Shown: positions 31,342-38,338 of the stretch, piece after piece
Position numbering within the stretch: the stretch's first letter is position 1
Layout: each line of letters begins with the position of its first letter
Source: an uncultured Bacteroidota bacterium
Lineage (GTDB): Bacteria; Bacteroidota; Bacteroidia; Chitinophagales; Chitinophagaceae
NCBI GenBank assembly: GCA_903905065.1
Contig: CAIVEW010000047.1
Span: 1 to 38,338, forward strand
Direction of reading: 5' to 3'
DNA: 38,338 nt
Notes under the pieces: model-generated
What the model was told of the DNA's origin: nothing
The model's input: only the letters and a program-made list of their open reading frames with translations
The model's database searches: none
Program-made: the position numbers and the translations under genes

Positions 31342-33582
31342 TTACGGCTCTAGCGAAGGAGCCGTTTCATTAGCTTCGGTGTCATTCACTGGCCTTGTGC
31401 TGAATTGGTCGGTGCTGTCGCAGTCATCAAATCCTTGTGGCTGTTTGAAAGTTTTATTAGGATCGATCCCCAGCTTTTTGTCTGAAAACACCTTTTTCAT
31501 AAAAAAGGCCCAGATAGGCAGGGCTGATGAGGCGCCCTGTCCCATTTGCTCGGTACGGAACCGGAATTCGCGGTCATCGCAACCTACCCACACACCCGCT
31601 ATAAGCTGGGGGCAATAACCTATGAACCATGCATCCGCCTGGTTGCTGGTAGTGCCCGTTTTACCGGCTATGTCATTACGAATATCGTACTTGAAACGCA
31701 GGCGGGCACCGGTTCCGAAGTTAACCACGCCACGCATCATTTTTACCATTTTGAATGCCGTGTTCGGGTTGATGATCTCCTTCTGGGAGGCTGCAAAAGA
31801 TTTTATCAGCATGCCATTCTTGTCCTCGATCTTACTGATAAAGAAAGGCTGGGTGTTCATGCCTCCGCCAGGGAACATACTGTAAGCGCCGATCATCTCA
31901 TAAAGCGAAATGTCTGAAACACCGAGCGCAACTGACGGCACAGGGTCCATGCGACTGGTAATACCGCATTTGTGCACAAAATCAACGAACGGATCAATGC
32001 CTACCTGGCTCAGCACGTACAGCGCCGCGTTGTTAATGGACTTCGCCAGCGCCACTTTCATTGTCACCTTCGGATCGTAATGGGCATCTTTATCGGCATT
32101 GTAAGCTGCTTTGGTCGGGAAATCCACCGGTAGGGTAGAGACCTCGCCGCAGGGGGAGAAGCCATTGTCTATTGCGAAGGAATACAACAGTGGTTTTATT
32201 GTGGAGCCCACCTGCCGCTTGGTATTGATATTCACATGATCGAACTGGAAAAAATTATGGTCTATGCCGCCTACCCATGCCTTTACTTCGCCGGTGAAGG
32301 GGTCCATCGCTATAAAGCCCGCCTGCAAAATGGTCTTCATGTATTTAATGGAATCGACCGGGCTCATAACCGTATCTTTATAATGCCCCTTCGTCCAGCC
32401 AAAAACCCTCATTTTTATAGGTTTCTTCATTTCCGCCATTGCCTTGGACTCATTCAGGTCTTGGGTCTTATACATCTGGTAGCGGTCGCACGATTTGATG
32501 CTCGCATTCAGTATCGTTTGTACGGCAGGCTTGTTCCATACGCTTCCGTCTTTATAAGCCGGTTGTGCCATGAAAGCTTTTTGCCAGGTGGTGAGGTGCT
32601 CCTGCACAGCATCTTCGGCATATAGTTGCATGCGTATGTCAATGGTCGTCCATATTTTCAATCCGTCTTTATAGATATCGTATGGTGTGCCATCCGGTTT
32701 TTTCAGGTCGTGGCATACCTGTTTTACTTGCTGTTCTACTATTTGCCGGAAATAAGGGGCCACACCGTCATGATAGTCAATTTTATGATAGTCGAGCGGT
32801 GTGTCCTTTCGCTTCAGCGAATCCAGGGCCGCCTGGGTAAGGTAATTATATTTGAACATCTGCTCCAGCACCACATTACGCCTTTCTTTCGATTTTTTAG
32901 GGTGGCTGCGTGGGTTGTAAATAGTGTTTCCCTTCAGCATACCTATCAATATCGCGGCTTCGTCAACAGATACCTTATCAGGTGTTTTATAAAAGAAGGT
33001 CATAGATGCATTCCGTATGCCGTATACATTGTCGCCAAAAGGCACTGTATTGAGGTACATGGTAATGATCTCGTTCTTGGTGAGATTTCGTTCCAGTTTT
33101 ACCGCCAGCACCCATTCTTTCAGCTTCATGAACGGCAGCGAAAAAATGCTGTGGCTGGTGCGCGGAAAAAGATTCTTGGCCAACTGTTGTGAAATAGTAC
33201 TGCCACCTCCGGCGTGGCCTAACTTGAAAATCACCCTTAACGTAGCCATCGGGTCGATACCGGCATGTTCGTAAAAGCGGTTATCTTCGGTAGCTATCAG
33301 TGCGTTAATAACATTGGGCGATATGTCTGTGAACTTACTGTTTGATCTGTCCAATACATAATAGCGGCCCAGCAGGGTGCCATCCGCAGCGTATACATCA
33401 GATGATATCGCGCTTTGGGGGTTTTCCAGTTCTGCTAGGGAAGGCATATAGCCCACCATTCCATTATCAATGGCAATAATGAGCAGTAAAAAAATCACCA
33501 GCAGGGAAATAAAGGATATCCAAAGGATCCGTATCGAGCGTTTCCGTTTTTTTCCTTGCGTTTTTTCAACTTCTTTTTCCAT
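31342..33582 (-). CDS. Class A penicillin-binding protein (PBP1A type)
   Basis: This is a 746-residue bifunctional peptidoglycan synthase. The N-terminus is a Lys/Arg-rich cytoplasmic tail and one TM (about 18-40). The GT51 domain (about 65-260) has EDNRFYEHAGIDPMATLRV, GGSTISQQLAKNLF and AVKLERNLTKNEIITMYLN. The transpeptidase domain (about 400-700) has SxxK as STIKP (in KRQVGSTIKPLLY), SINNAA and KTGT (AGKTGTTSN). It polymerises and cross-links glycan strands. 46 nt downstream of the transglutaminase gene; likely one operon. Confidence 0.96.
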   Translation of the reverse strand: MEKEVEKTQGKKRKRSIRILWISFISLLVIFLLLIIAIDNGMVGYMPSLAELENPQSAISSDVYAADGTLLGRYYVLDRSNSKFTDISPNVINALIATEDNRFYEHAGIDPMATLRVIFKLGHAGGGSTISQQLAKNLFPRTSHSIFSLPFMKLKEWVLAVKLERNLTKNEIITMYLNTVPFGDNVYGIRNASMTFFYKTPDKVSVDEAAILIGMLKGNTIYNPRSHPKKSKERRNVVLEQMFKYNYLTQAALDSLKRKDTPLDYHKIDYHDGVAPYFRQIVEQQVKQVCHDLKKPDGTPYDIYKDGLKIWTTIDIRMQLYAEDAVQEHLTTWQKAFMAQPAYKDGSVWNKPAVQTILNASIKSCDRYQMYKTQDLNESKAMAEMKKPIKMRVFGWTKGHYKDTVMSPVDSIKYMKTILQAGFIAMDPFTGEVKAWVGGIDHNFFQFDHVNINTKRQVGSTIKPLLYSFAIDNGFSPCGEVSTLPVDFPTKAAYNADKDAHYDPKVTMKVALAKSINNAALYVLSQVGIDPFVDFVHKCGITSRMDPVPSVALGVSDISLYEMIGAYSMFPGGGMNTQPFFISKIEDKNGMLIKSFAASQKEIINPNTAFKMVKMMRGVVNFGTGARLRFKYDIRNDIAGKTGTTSNQADAWFIGYCPQLIAGVWVGCDDREFRFRTEQMGQGASSALPIWAFFMKKVFSDKKLGIDPNKTFKQPQGFDDCDSTDQFSTRPVNDTEANETAPSLEP

Positions 33583-33628
33583 TCCTACAGTATATAGTCG
33601 AAAATATTTTAAAACGTTTCGCTCAAAT

Positions 33629-36250
33629 TTAAGCTTCTTTTTCTTCTTCTTCCGGAATCATAAAAAAGGATAGACTCCTTAACGGATTTAGAAATGCTGA
33701 AAACCTTTTCCCACCGGGTATTTTACTGCGCACCTGCGTAAGGAATGGCTTAAGGAAGCCCGCCACATACTGCCGCTCGGATGCAGTCAGCTCTTGTTTA
33801 GCGTATTTCTTTTTCAGGTAAATATTCATGAATTGGGTGAAAGAAGTTCCATAGGCGGGATCTACCACATTGCGCGCATACTGCATAGGTGTGCGCCCCT
33901 TCCTGAATATGCCGAGCTGGTGAAGGTAGAATGTGGTCGCGCGATATGCCCAATAGGATTTATTTCCGTCGTTTGTAGCATTATTATACCGGCTCCGGTA
34001 CAACGCGAAAATGATGATCGGTAGGGATAGTAGTATCAAAATCAGCCCAAGCACGATTGCCGCAGCCAGCAACGCCATGCTTTTCCACGACATAATTTTT
34101 TCTTGTGCTATTAATTGTGGTTTCTCTTTCGGCTTTTCTACATCCTTCCTTTTTAGATACACTTCGTCAATAGCGGCAGGCACAGGGAGCCTTTTCACAA
34201 GAGCGCCGGCGCTTTCATTAGGAAGCGCCTCCATTTTTTTCATGGCGTCGGCATAGGACACAGCCGTGCCTTCATCGCCTTTCTGAACCGTCTTCAAAGG
34301 TGCCGCCGCGCTGTCGCGATACACCACAGCCACCTTCATATCCATACTTACGGATACCGGCGATGTGAGTTTATATTCTTTGTCATGAAACACAAACTGC
34401 TTCACCGACATCTTCATGGTCTTCTTCACGGTATCTACGTCCTCCACCACGCCTTCCGCCGCCAGCCACGCCTTTGGTGGCTGCATAGGTGGTGTGCCGT
34501 CGGGTTGAGGGGTAGGGCGGTTCTCGTTGTCGTTTCCTACTGTAGTATCAAAGTCCAGCCAGCCATATCCGGGGAAGTAAACCTGCACCCATGCGTGTGC
34601 CTGGTTGGCATAATACCAGTACCAGCCTTTATTTTTATCGCTCCGGTCTTCAGTAAGGAATCCTACTGCAATGCGGGAAGGAATACCAAGTGAGCGCAAC
34701 ATGAATAGTGTGGCGCCTGCATAATATGCGCAGTAACCCTTGTGGTTCTCGGTGAGGAAGTAGATCAGTTTGGACGCATTAGGTATATCTGGAATGCCCG
34801 GGTTGTCCGTATAACTATACAACCTATCTCCATTTTCGTCCTTAGAGTAAAAGTAGTTGCGTATAGCCAGCACCTTGTCAACAGGTGTATGTGCCGTGTC
34901 AGTTATTTTATGGGCAAGGGCGCTGATAGTCTTGAACTTATCCCCTCCCGGCATAAAAGTGTAATACTTCATGAAACCGGCATCCACACTATCGTATCCG
35001 TGTATCCTGCGCAGCACTTCAAAACGCATCTCCTGGAATTTCTTTATTTCCGGGTTCTGGACATTGTATACAAAGTAAGCGCTGTTCAGTGCAGACACGT
35101 AGCTCTTCGCCCGGAAGGCAAATTTGAACTCTTCCCTGAAATCCTTTTCTATCGCAATAGGCTGCACAAAGTAACCCACATTTGGGGCCAGGTAAGTGTT
35201 GGGCGCAAGCATTTTGCTGTAAACCTGTATCTCCACGGTCTGCCTTAGCTTAGAGCCAAGGCTGTTCTTGATCACCGAAGAGTCAGACTGTGTAGTGAAC
35301 ATCGGTATTTTAGAAGGGTCGGGCTGGAAAAGGTCATTGAACGGTATGGTGGAATCCCGCTCGAAGGTCTCGGTGAGGGTGTCAAACTTAGTGAAGTAAA
35401 ATGCGGTTAAATAAAGGGGGTTGGGTATCTCCGTATTCGGGAAGAAATTGTCGATATGTGCACAAAAAAGCAATTGCTTACTTCGGCTGAGCGAGCTGCT
35501 GAGCCGGGTATAATCATTAAGGTCAAAGGTGCTGTCAGGCCGCTGGTGCAGCATGGCATTCTGGCCGGTTTTACCGCCGCCGCCATAGTTTGCCACCGTT
35601 TCCTTTATCTCCTTGCGCATTTTATAGATAACAGCCGCAGCCAGCAATGCCGCCAGTATGCCGAACAGAACCAGCCGAAGCGTAAGGAATAACCAGAATT
35701 TTTGTGACTTGTCTTTGTAACTATAGATCTGCTCAGCCGTGAAAATGAGATATACCGAATACAACAGCGCGGGTGTAAATGACCACAGCAACCCCTCCAC
35801 GGTGTCAGCATTAGCTTTGGCAATTAAGAAGATACAGCCCGCCAGCAGCAGTGCCGCAATGCCCACGCTCCAGTATCGCCAGCGCACAAATCCCCAGCCC
35901 ACGAGCCAGCCGATGACAAACAGATTCGCAAAGACCTGGAAACGTCGTGCGATAAAGAACGCATCGAACTCGCCGCTGCTGTATTTATCCAACCCTTTAT
36001 AAACCGAATACAACGCTATGATAAGTATGATATAGGTGGGCAGGAAACGCACCCGGAACGAATAGATAATAGCGGCAATGCCCATTCCCGCGGCAAAGTA
36101 CATGGCCTGCTGCAGCGCCTGGTTTTGAAGTATGGAATAGTAATGATTGACATTATCCAACAGGAAGTAACCGACAACTGCTGTAGGCAGCATCAGGAAG
36201 ATCAGCTTGGCCAATAATTCATTTACAGGTGCGGCGCGTTGTATCTTCAT
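33629..36250 (-). CDS. TgpA-like transglutaminase-domain membrane protein with DUF4129 tail
   Basis: This is an 873-residue protein. The first 215 residues contain about six TM segments. A large periplasmic part follows; the transglutaminase core has the triad Cys507 (HKGYCAYYAGATLFML), His552 (NQAHAWVQVYF) and Asp near 566-568 (GYGWLDFD). A TM segment at about 745-770 and a cytoplasmic DUF4129-like end (TPMQYARNVVDP, ASERQYVAGFLKPF) complete the TgpA layout. The role may be protein crosslinking or proteolysis at the envelope. A TTG at 36259 is possible, but the ATG at 36250 is used. First gene of the envelope cluster. No convincing promoter found in the 200 nt upstream. Confidence 0.9.
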   Translation of the reverse strand: MKIQRAAPVNELLAKLIFLMLPTAVVGYFLLDNVNHYYSILQNQALQQAMYFAAGMGIAAIIYSFRVRFLPTYIILIIALYSVYKGLDKYSSGEFDAFFIARRFQVFANLFVIGWLVGWGFVRWRYWSVGIAALLLAGCIFLIAKANADTVEGLLWSFTPALLYSVYLIFTAEQIYSYKDKSQKFWLFLTLRLVLFGILAALLAAAVIYKMRKEIKETVANYGGGGKTGQNAMLHQRPDSTFDLNDYTRLSSSLSRSKQLLFCAHIDNFFPNTEIPNPLYLTAFYFTKFDTLTETFERDSTIPFNDLFQPDPSKIPMFTTQSDSSVIKNSLGSKLRQTVEIQVYSKMLAPNTYLAPNVGYFVQPIAIEKDFREEFKFAFRAKSYVSALNSAYFVYNVQNPEIKKFQEMRFEVLRRIHGYDSVDAGFMKYYTFMPGGDKFKTISALAHKITDTAHTPVDKVLAIRNYFYSKDENGDRLYSYTDNPGIPDIPNASKLIYFLTENHKGYCAYYAGATLFMLRSLGIPSRIAVGFLTEDRSDKNKGWYWYYANQAHAWVQVYFPGYGWLDFDTTVGNDNENRPTPQPDGTPPMQPPKAWLAAEGVVEDVDTVKKTMKMSVKQFVFHDKEYKLTSPVSVSMDMKVAVVYRDSAAAPLKTVQKGDEGTAVSYADAMKKMEALPNESAGALVKRLPVPAAIDEVYLKRKDVEKPKEKPQLIAQEKIMSWKSMALLAAAIVLGLILILLSLPIIIFALYRSRYNNATNDGNKSYWAYRATTFYLHQLGIFRKGRTPMQYARNVVDPAYGTSFTQFMNIYLKKKYAKQELTASERQYVAGFLKPFLTQVRSKIPGGKRFSAFLNPLRSLSFFMIPEEEEKEA

Positions 36251-36384
36251 AGACCCCAAACCCTAAAAGGGCTTTCTCGTATTGTTTAATAGCGTATAAA
36301 TATAGGAGAAAAACAAGAGTAGGGTTTGTTAAAAAATTTATACGATAAGGCGAAGCCCGTGGTGAACAGACAAAAGGCTCACAA

Positions 36385-36397
36385 GCCCTGAAGGGGC
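36385..36397. repeat. Short CCC/GGG hairpin in 201-nt spacer
   Basis: GCCC-TGAAG-GGGC lies in an otherwise featureless stretch (36251-36460). The AAGCCC/GGGGC-type hairpin resembles the hairpins of the duplicated element at 37451-37697. Confidence 0.35.
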
Positions 36398-36460
36398 GTA
36401 ATGATTTTTGAGGAAAAGCACCCGCCTTAACTAAATGCTATCGCTCCATTTGGTTCGGGA

Positions 36461-36883
36461 TCAGTACTCTATCAATTGGTCTGTATCTGTATATCCTTTC
36501 GGTAGCGGATGAGCCACAAGGAATGCAGCTTCGGATTTTGCGTCTATCGCCCCGTTTTTAAATAAATGGCATTTATACAATTCGGCAACCAGCGACGTGG
36601 GAAACCCGGGTTGCTGTGCCAGCATACCTTGTTTGTCATCATTCACGAAATTGATCACATAACCGGGCTTCCCTTTTTCCTGAACGTGGCTATAGTGAAA
36701 CGAGATCAGCTCATCGCCGGTTAGTGTGGTAATGAAATACGCGAAAGGTGGTCTCGGTGTTTTCTTAAAAAGCGCAACTTTCTCATGGCCCGCATACACC
36801 GTATCTTTTCTGATCGATATTTTTTGTGCCATGGCAGTAACCGTAGCAAAAACAGTTATGAGAAATAAAGTGGGCTTTAGCAT
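36461..36883 (-). CDS. Secreted hypothetical protein
   Basis: This is a 140-residue protein with a signal peptide (MLKPTLFLITVFATVTAMAQ). The mature region begins KISIRKDTVYAGHEKVALFK and contains RPPFAYFITTLTGDELISF and KPGYVINFVNDDKQGML. It is probably a small beta-rich periplasmic domain. No family is recognised. It is divergent from the small membrane protein at 37017 across 133 nt. Confidence 0.8.
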   Translation of the reverse strand: MLKPTLFLITVFATVTAMAQKISIRKDTVYAGHEKVALFKKTPRPPFAYFITTLTGDELISFHYSHVQEKGKPGYVINFVNDDKQGMLAQQPGFPTSLVAELYKCHLFKNGAIDAKSEAAFLVAHPLPKGYTDTDQLIEY

Positions 36884-37016
36884 TGCGGGTGTACTATCTA
36901 ATATTAATTATTAGTTTATTAAAGGTATGGAAAAACTTTTTTGAAGTGCATTTTCCCAAAACATAACCAAGGTGAAGTAAAATAACTTATTTTTATTCCG
37001 CCTCAACAATGGTTGT

Positions 37017-37454
37017 ATGAAGAATAAACTTTTCACGCTTGTTTCTGTTCTTTGCCTGTTATTTGTTTCGCCTGCACTGCACGCGGGTTTTGTCGTTAAA
37101 AAATCGTCCGCAGTTCGCGAAGCGGCCACCCATGTATTTACTAACGCGGGTACAACTGCCCATAAGGAAAAGACATCCGGATTTATCGTAAAGGTTAATA
37201 AAGTGCTTTCTTTTTTACACCCTTATAGAACGGCCAAGGCAAGTGAGTGGGTGGGCATTGCTGCCATGGGTTGTGGGATCATCGGTTTGATGGTGCCGGG
37301 CTTGAATTTATTGGCCATATTATTTGGCGTATTGGGCATGGGTCGGGGATGCAAGGTGCAAGGCCTGGCGGTCACTGGTTTTATTCTCGGTGTGGCAGAA
37401 CTGGCGCTTTATTTAATAGCCGGGGTCACGGTTCTCTCGCTCATTCTTTTATAG
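37017..37454 (+). CDS. Small exported two-TM protein, paralogue 1
   Basis: This is a 145-residue protein. A signal peptide (residues 1-23, ending LHAGF) precedes a basic soluble segment (24-75). Two TM helices follow: about 80-108 (WVGIAAMGCGIIGLMVPGLN) and 120-144 (LAVTGFILGVAELALYLIAG), joined by LLAILFGVLGMGRGC. The GxxGxxG-rich pair resembles DUF4190-like domains. The gene at 37826 is a diverged copy: both share MKN, HAGFV.KK and the LLAILFG-GIGR block. Function unknown. Confidence 0.82.
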   Translation: MKNKLFTLVSVLCLLFVSPALHAGFVVKKSSAVREAATHVFTNAGTTAHKEKTSGFIVKVNKVLSFLHPYRTAKASEWVGIAAMGCGIIGLMVPGLNLLAILFGVLGMGRGCKVQGLAVTGFILGVAELALYLIAGVTVLSLILL

Positions 37455-37697
37455 CTTCTTCCGCCTGTGCAATTCAAATTTGCATAGAAGCAACTATAGT
37501 ATTTTATTAAAAAAAGAAGCCAAAAGGGCTTCAATGTGAATACCCATCGATGTCGCCGGTGGTAAAATTTATTCTTTAATAGGTTCTTCCCGCGATTGCA
37601 ATTCAAACTTTGGCATAGCAACAAGAATAGTATTTGTTGAAAAAGAAGCCCAAAGGGCTTCAATGTGAATAGCCACCGGTGAAGCCGGTGGCAAATG
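37451..37697. repeat. Two imperfect tandem copies of a 120-bp hairpin element
   Basis: Copy 1 (37451-37570) and copy 2 (37579-37697) align along their length. Each has a CTTC-rich start, a conserved TTGCAATTCAAA-type block, GAAGCC-n-GGCTTC and AATGTGAATA, followed by a GCC/GGC stem. In copy 2 the stems are GAAGCCC/GGGCTTC (37645-37661) and GCCACCGG/CCGGTGGC (37672-37692). A further AACCTCAACGGGGTTGAATG follows (37710-37730). It spans most of the 371-nt gene-free gap between the paralogues, with no coding signal. Confidence 0.75.
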
Positions 37698-37797
37698 AGC
37701 AAAACGCGCCAACCTCAACGGGGTTGAATGTGATATTAAGTGCGAAGATTTGATACCGTCCTTAACGCGGCGCATATACACTGTACCTGATATTTAC

Positions 37798-37805
37798 TAT
37801 ATTTG
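37798..37805 (+). promoter_or_regulatory. -7 box before paralogue 2
   Basis: TATATTTG matches TAnnTTTG and lies 20 nt before the ATG at 37826. The N19 position reads TATA, so the upstream element is absent. Leader would be under 15 nt. Confidence 0.45.
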
Positions 37806-37825
37806 ATTCCATAAATCACCGATGT

Positions 37826-38227
37826 ATGAAGAACATGCTATTATGCCTGCTTTCCGTTGTTTTGCTGCTTTCCGCCATGCCCGCTGCCCATGCCGGGTTC
37901 GTGATCAAAAAACAGGTACTAACAGCCATTTCCGCCCAAACAAATAAAAGCACCGTAACGGCAACATCAGAAAATGTGAATAAAGTACGTTTGCACCCTA
38001 TTTATCAGCGCGCGCGGTACGCCGGCTGGCAGGGCATATTTGCATTGATTTGTGGTATTGCGGGGTTTTTCTGGGGCGGGTTTGCATTACTCGCCATATT
38101 GTTCGGTATCATGGGCATTGGCCGCCGCCACCGCAACAGCGCGTTGGCCATAGCGGGTTTGGTACTGGGGCTTACCATGTTATGCCTGGCTATCTTTACC
38201 GGCTTTTGGGGCTTTCCGCTTTACTAG
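37826..38227 (+). CDS. Small exported two-TM protein, paralogue 2
   Basis: This is a 133-residue protein, homologous to the protein at 37017: signal peptide ending AAHAGFV (about residue 25), a basic region, then TM helices about 73-95 (GIFALICGIAGFFWGGFALL) and 105-130 (LAIAGLVLGLTMLCLAIFTG) with the link AILFGIMGIGRRHRNSA. The basic RRHR between TMs is stronger than in paralogue 1. The function is unknown; both copies may be part of a larger family in this organism. The last 111 nt of the window hold no gene. Confidence 0.82.
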   Translation: MKNMLLCLLSVVLLLSAMPAAHAGFVIKKQVLTAISAQTNKSTVTATSENVNKVRLHPIYQRARYAGWQGIFALICGIAGFFWGGFALLAILFGIMGIGRRHRNSALAIAGLVLGLTMLCLAIFTGFWGFPLY

Positions 38228-38338
38228 TTAATTAGAAGTGCTCTTCCTGCGTAAACAATTTGCTACACCCGATCTCTTTGATTCAGTGCTTATACACAAC
38301 TCATCCTACTTGATCCTTTTTGCTTAACTCATTCTACC

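Noticed and set aside
37409..37702. Minus-strand ORF of 97 residues with a repeated HRxHRWxFTLKPFxLLF block
   Set aside because: The repeated peptide is a by-product of the duplicated non-coding hairpin element (37451-37697); there is no signal for translation and it overlaps the 3' end of a good plus-strand gene.
37017..38227. A toxin-antitoxin or bacteriocin pair at the right end
   Set aside because: Both small proteins are homologous to each other, have the same topology, and carry no double-Gly leader, toxin motif or immunity-like partner.

Overview
The window looks like a chromosomal segment of a Bacteroidota bacterium, most likely in or near the Chitinophagaceae (order Chitinophagales). 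The evidence is a T9SS type A sorting domain, a fused LpxC/FabZ, a lipoprotein-type TamA homologue (TamL), DUF4476 and GLPGLI-era style secreted proteins, -7 promoter boxes of the form TAnnTTTG, and no consistent Shine-Dalgarno sites. No rRNA, CRISPR array, insertion sequence, integrase or phage gene was seen.

Left part (1-11.2 kb, mostly minus strand): the start of the S10 operon (rpsJ-rplC-rplD-rplW, running off the left edge towards rplB) and the rplK-rplA-rplJ-rplL cluster. The usual partners are absent: no nusG/secE before rplK, no rpoB/rpoC after rplL, and no rpsL-rpsG-fusA before rpsJ. About 6 kb of lineage-specific genes lie between the two ribosomal blocks: a DUF2007 protein, two paralogous secreted proteins, a T9SS cargo protein, a secreted ankyrin plus 14-repeat MORN protein, a GNAT acetyltransferase and a DinB protein. 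The ribosomal spacers carry two unusual kinds of phased AT-rich array, one of 8-nt units built on AATT and one of 7-nt units built on A-tracts. They end or begin exactly on stop codons, often as inverted pairs.

Middle part (11-26 kb): small proteins (a two-TM peptide, a 49-aa putative nucleic-acid-binding protein and a 47-aa lysine-rich peptide), a methyltransferase/PAP2 pair, a DUF4476 protein, a divergent TrmH/TamL pair, an arginase, an outer-membrane beta-barrel protein of the TonB-receptor type, Idi, a GlxA-type AraC regulator, a VOC-DinB-PfpI group whose genes each have or adjoin terminator-like hairpins, and one tRNA-Arg(CCG).

Right part (26-38 kb, mostly minus strand): an envelope-biogenesis cluster read transglutaminase/TgpA-like protein, class A PBP, HD-domain phosphohydrolase, lpxD, lpxC/fabZ, lpxA, ABC ATPase. 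The lpx genes overlap by 4 nt. Close packing suggests one or two transcripts that couple peptidoglycan and lipid A synthesis. The right end holds two paralogous small membrane proteins separated by a 370-bp gene-free stretch containing a roughly 120-bp element in two imperfect copies.

I did not find a clear new multi-gene defence or metabolic system. The most unexplained signals are the stop-codon-anchored phased arrays, the split ribosomal operons, the small-ORF pair at 11.4-11.7 kb and the duplicated hairpin element near 37.5 kb.
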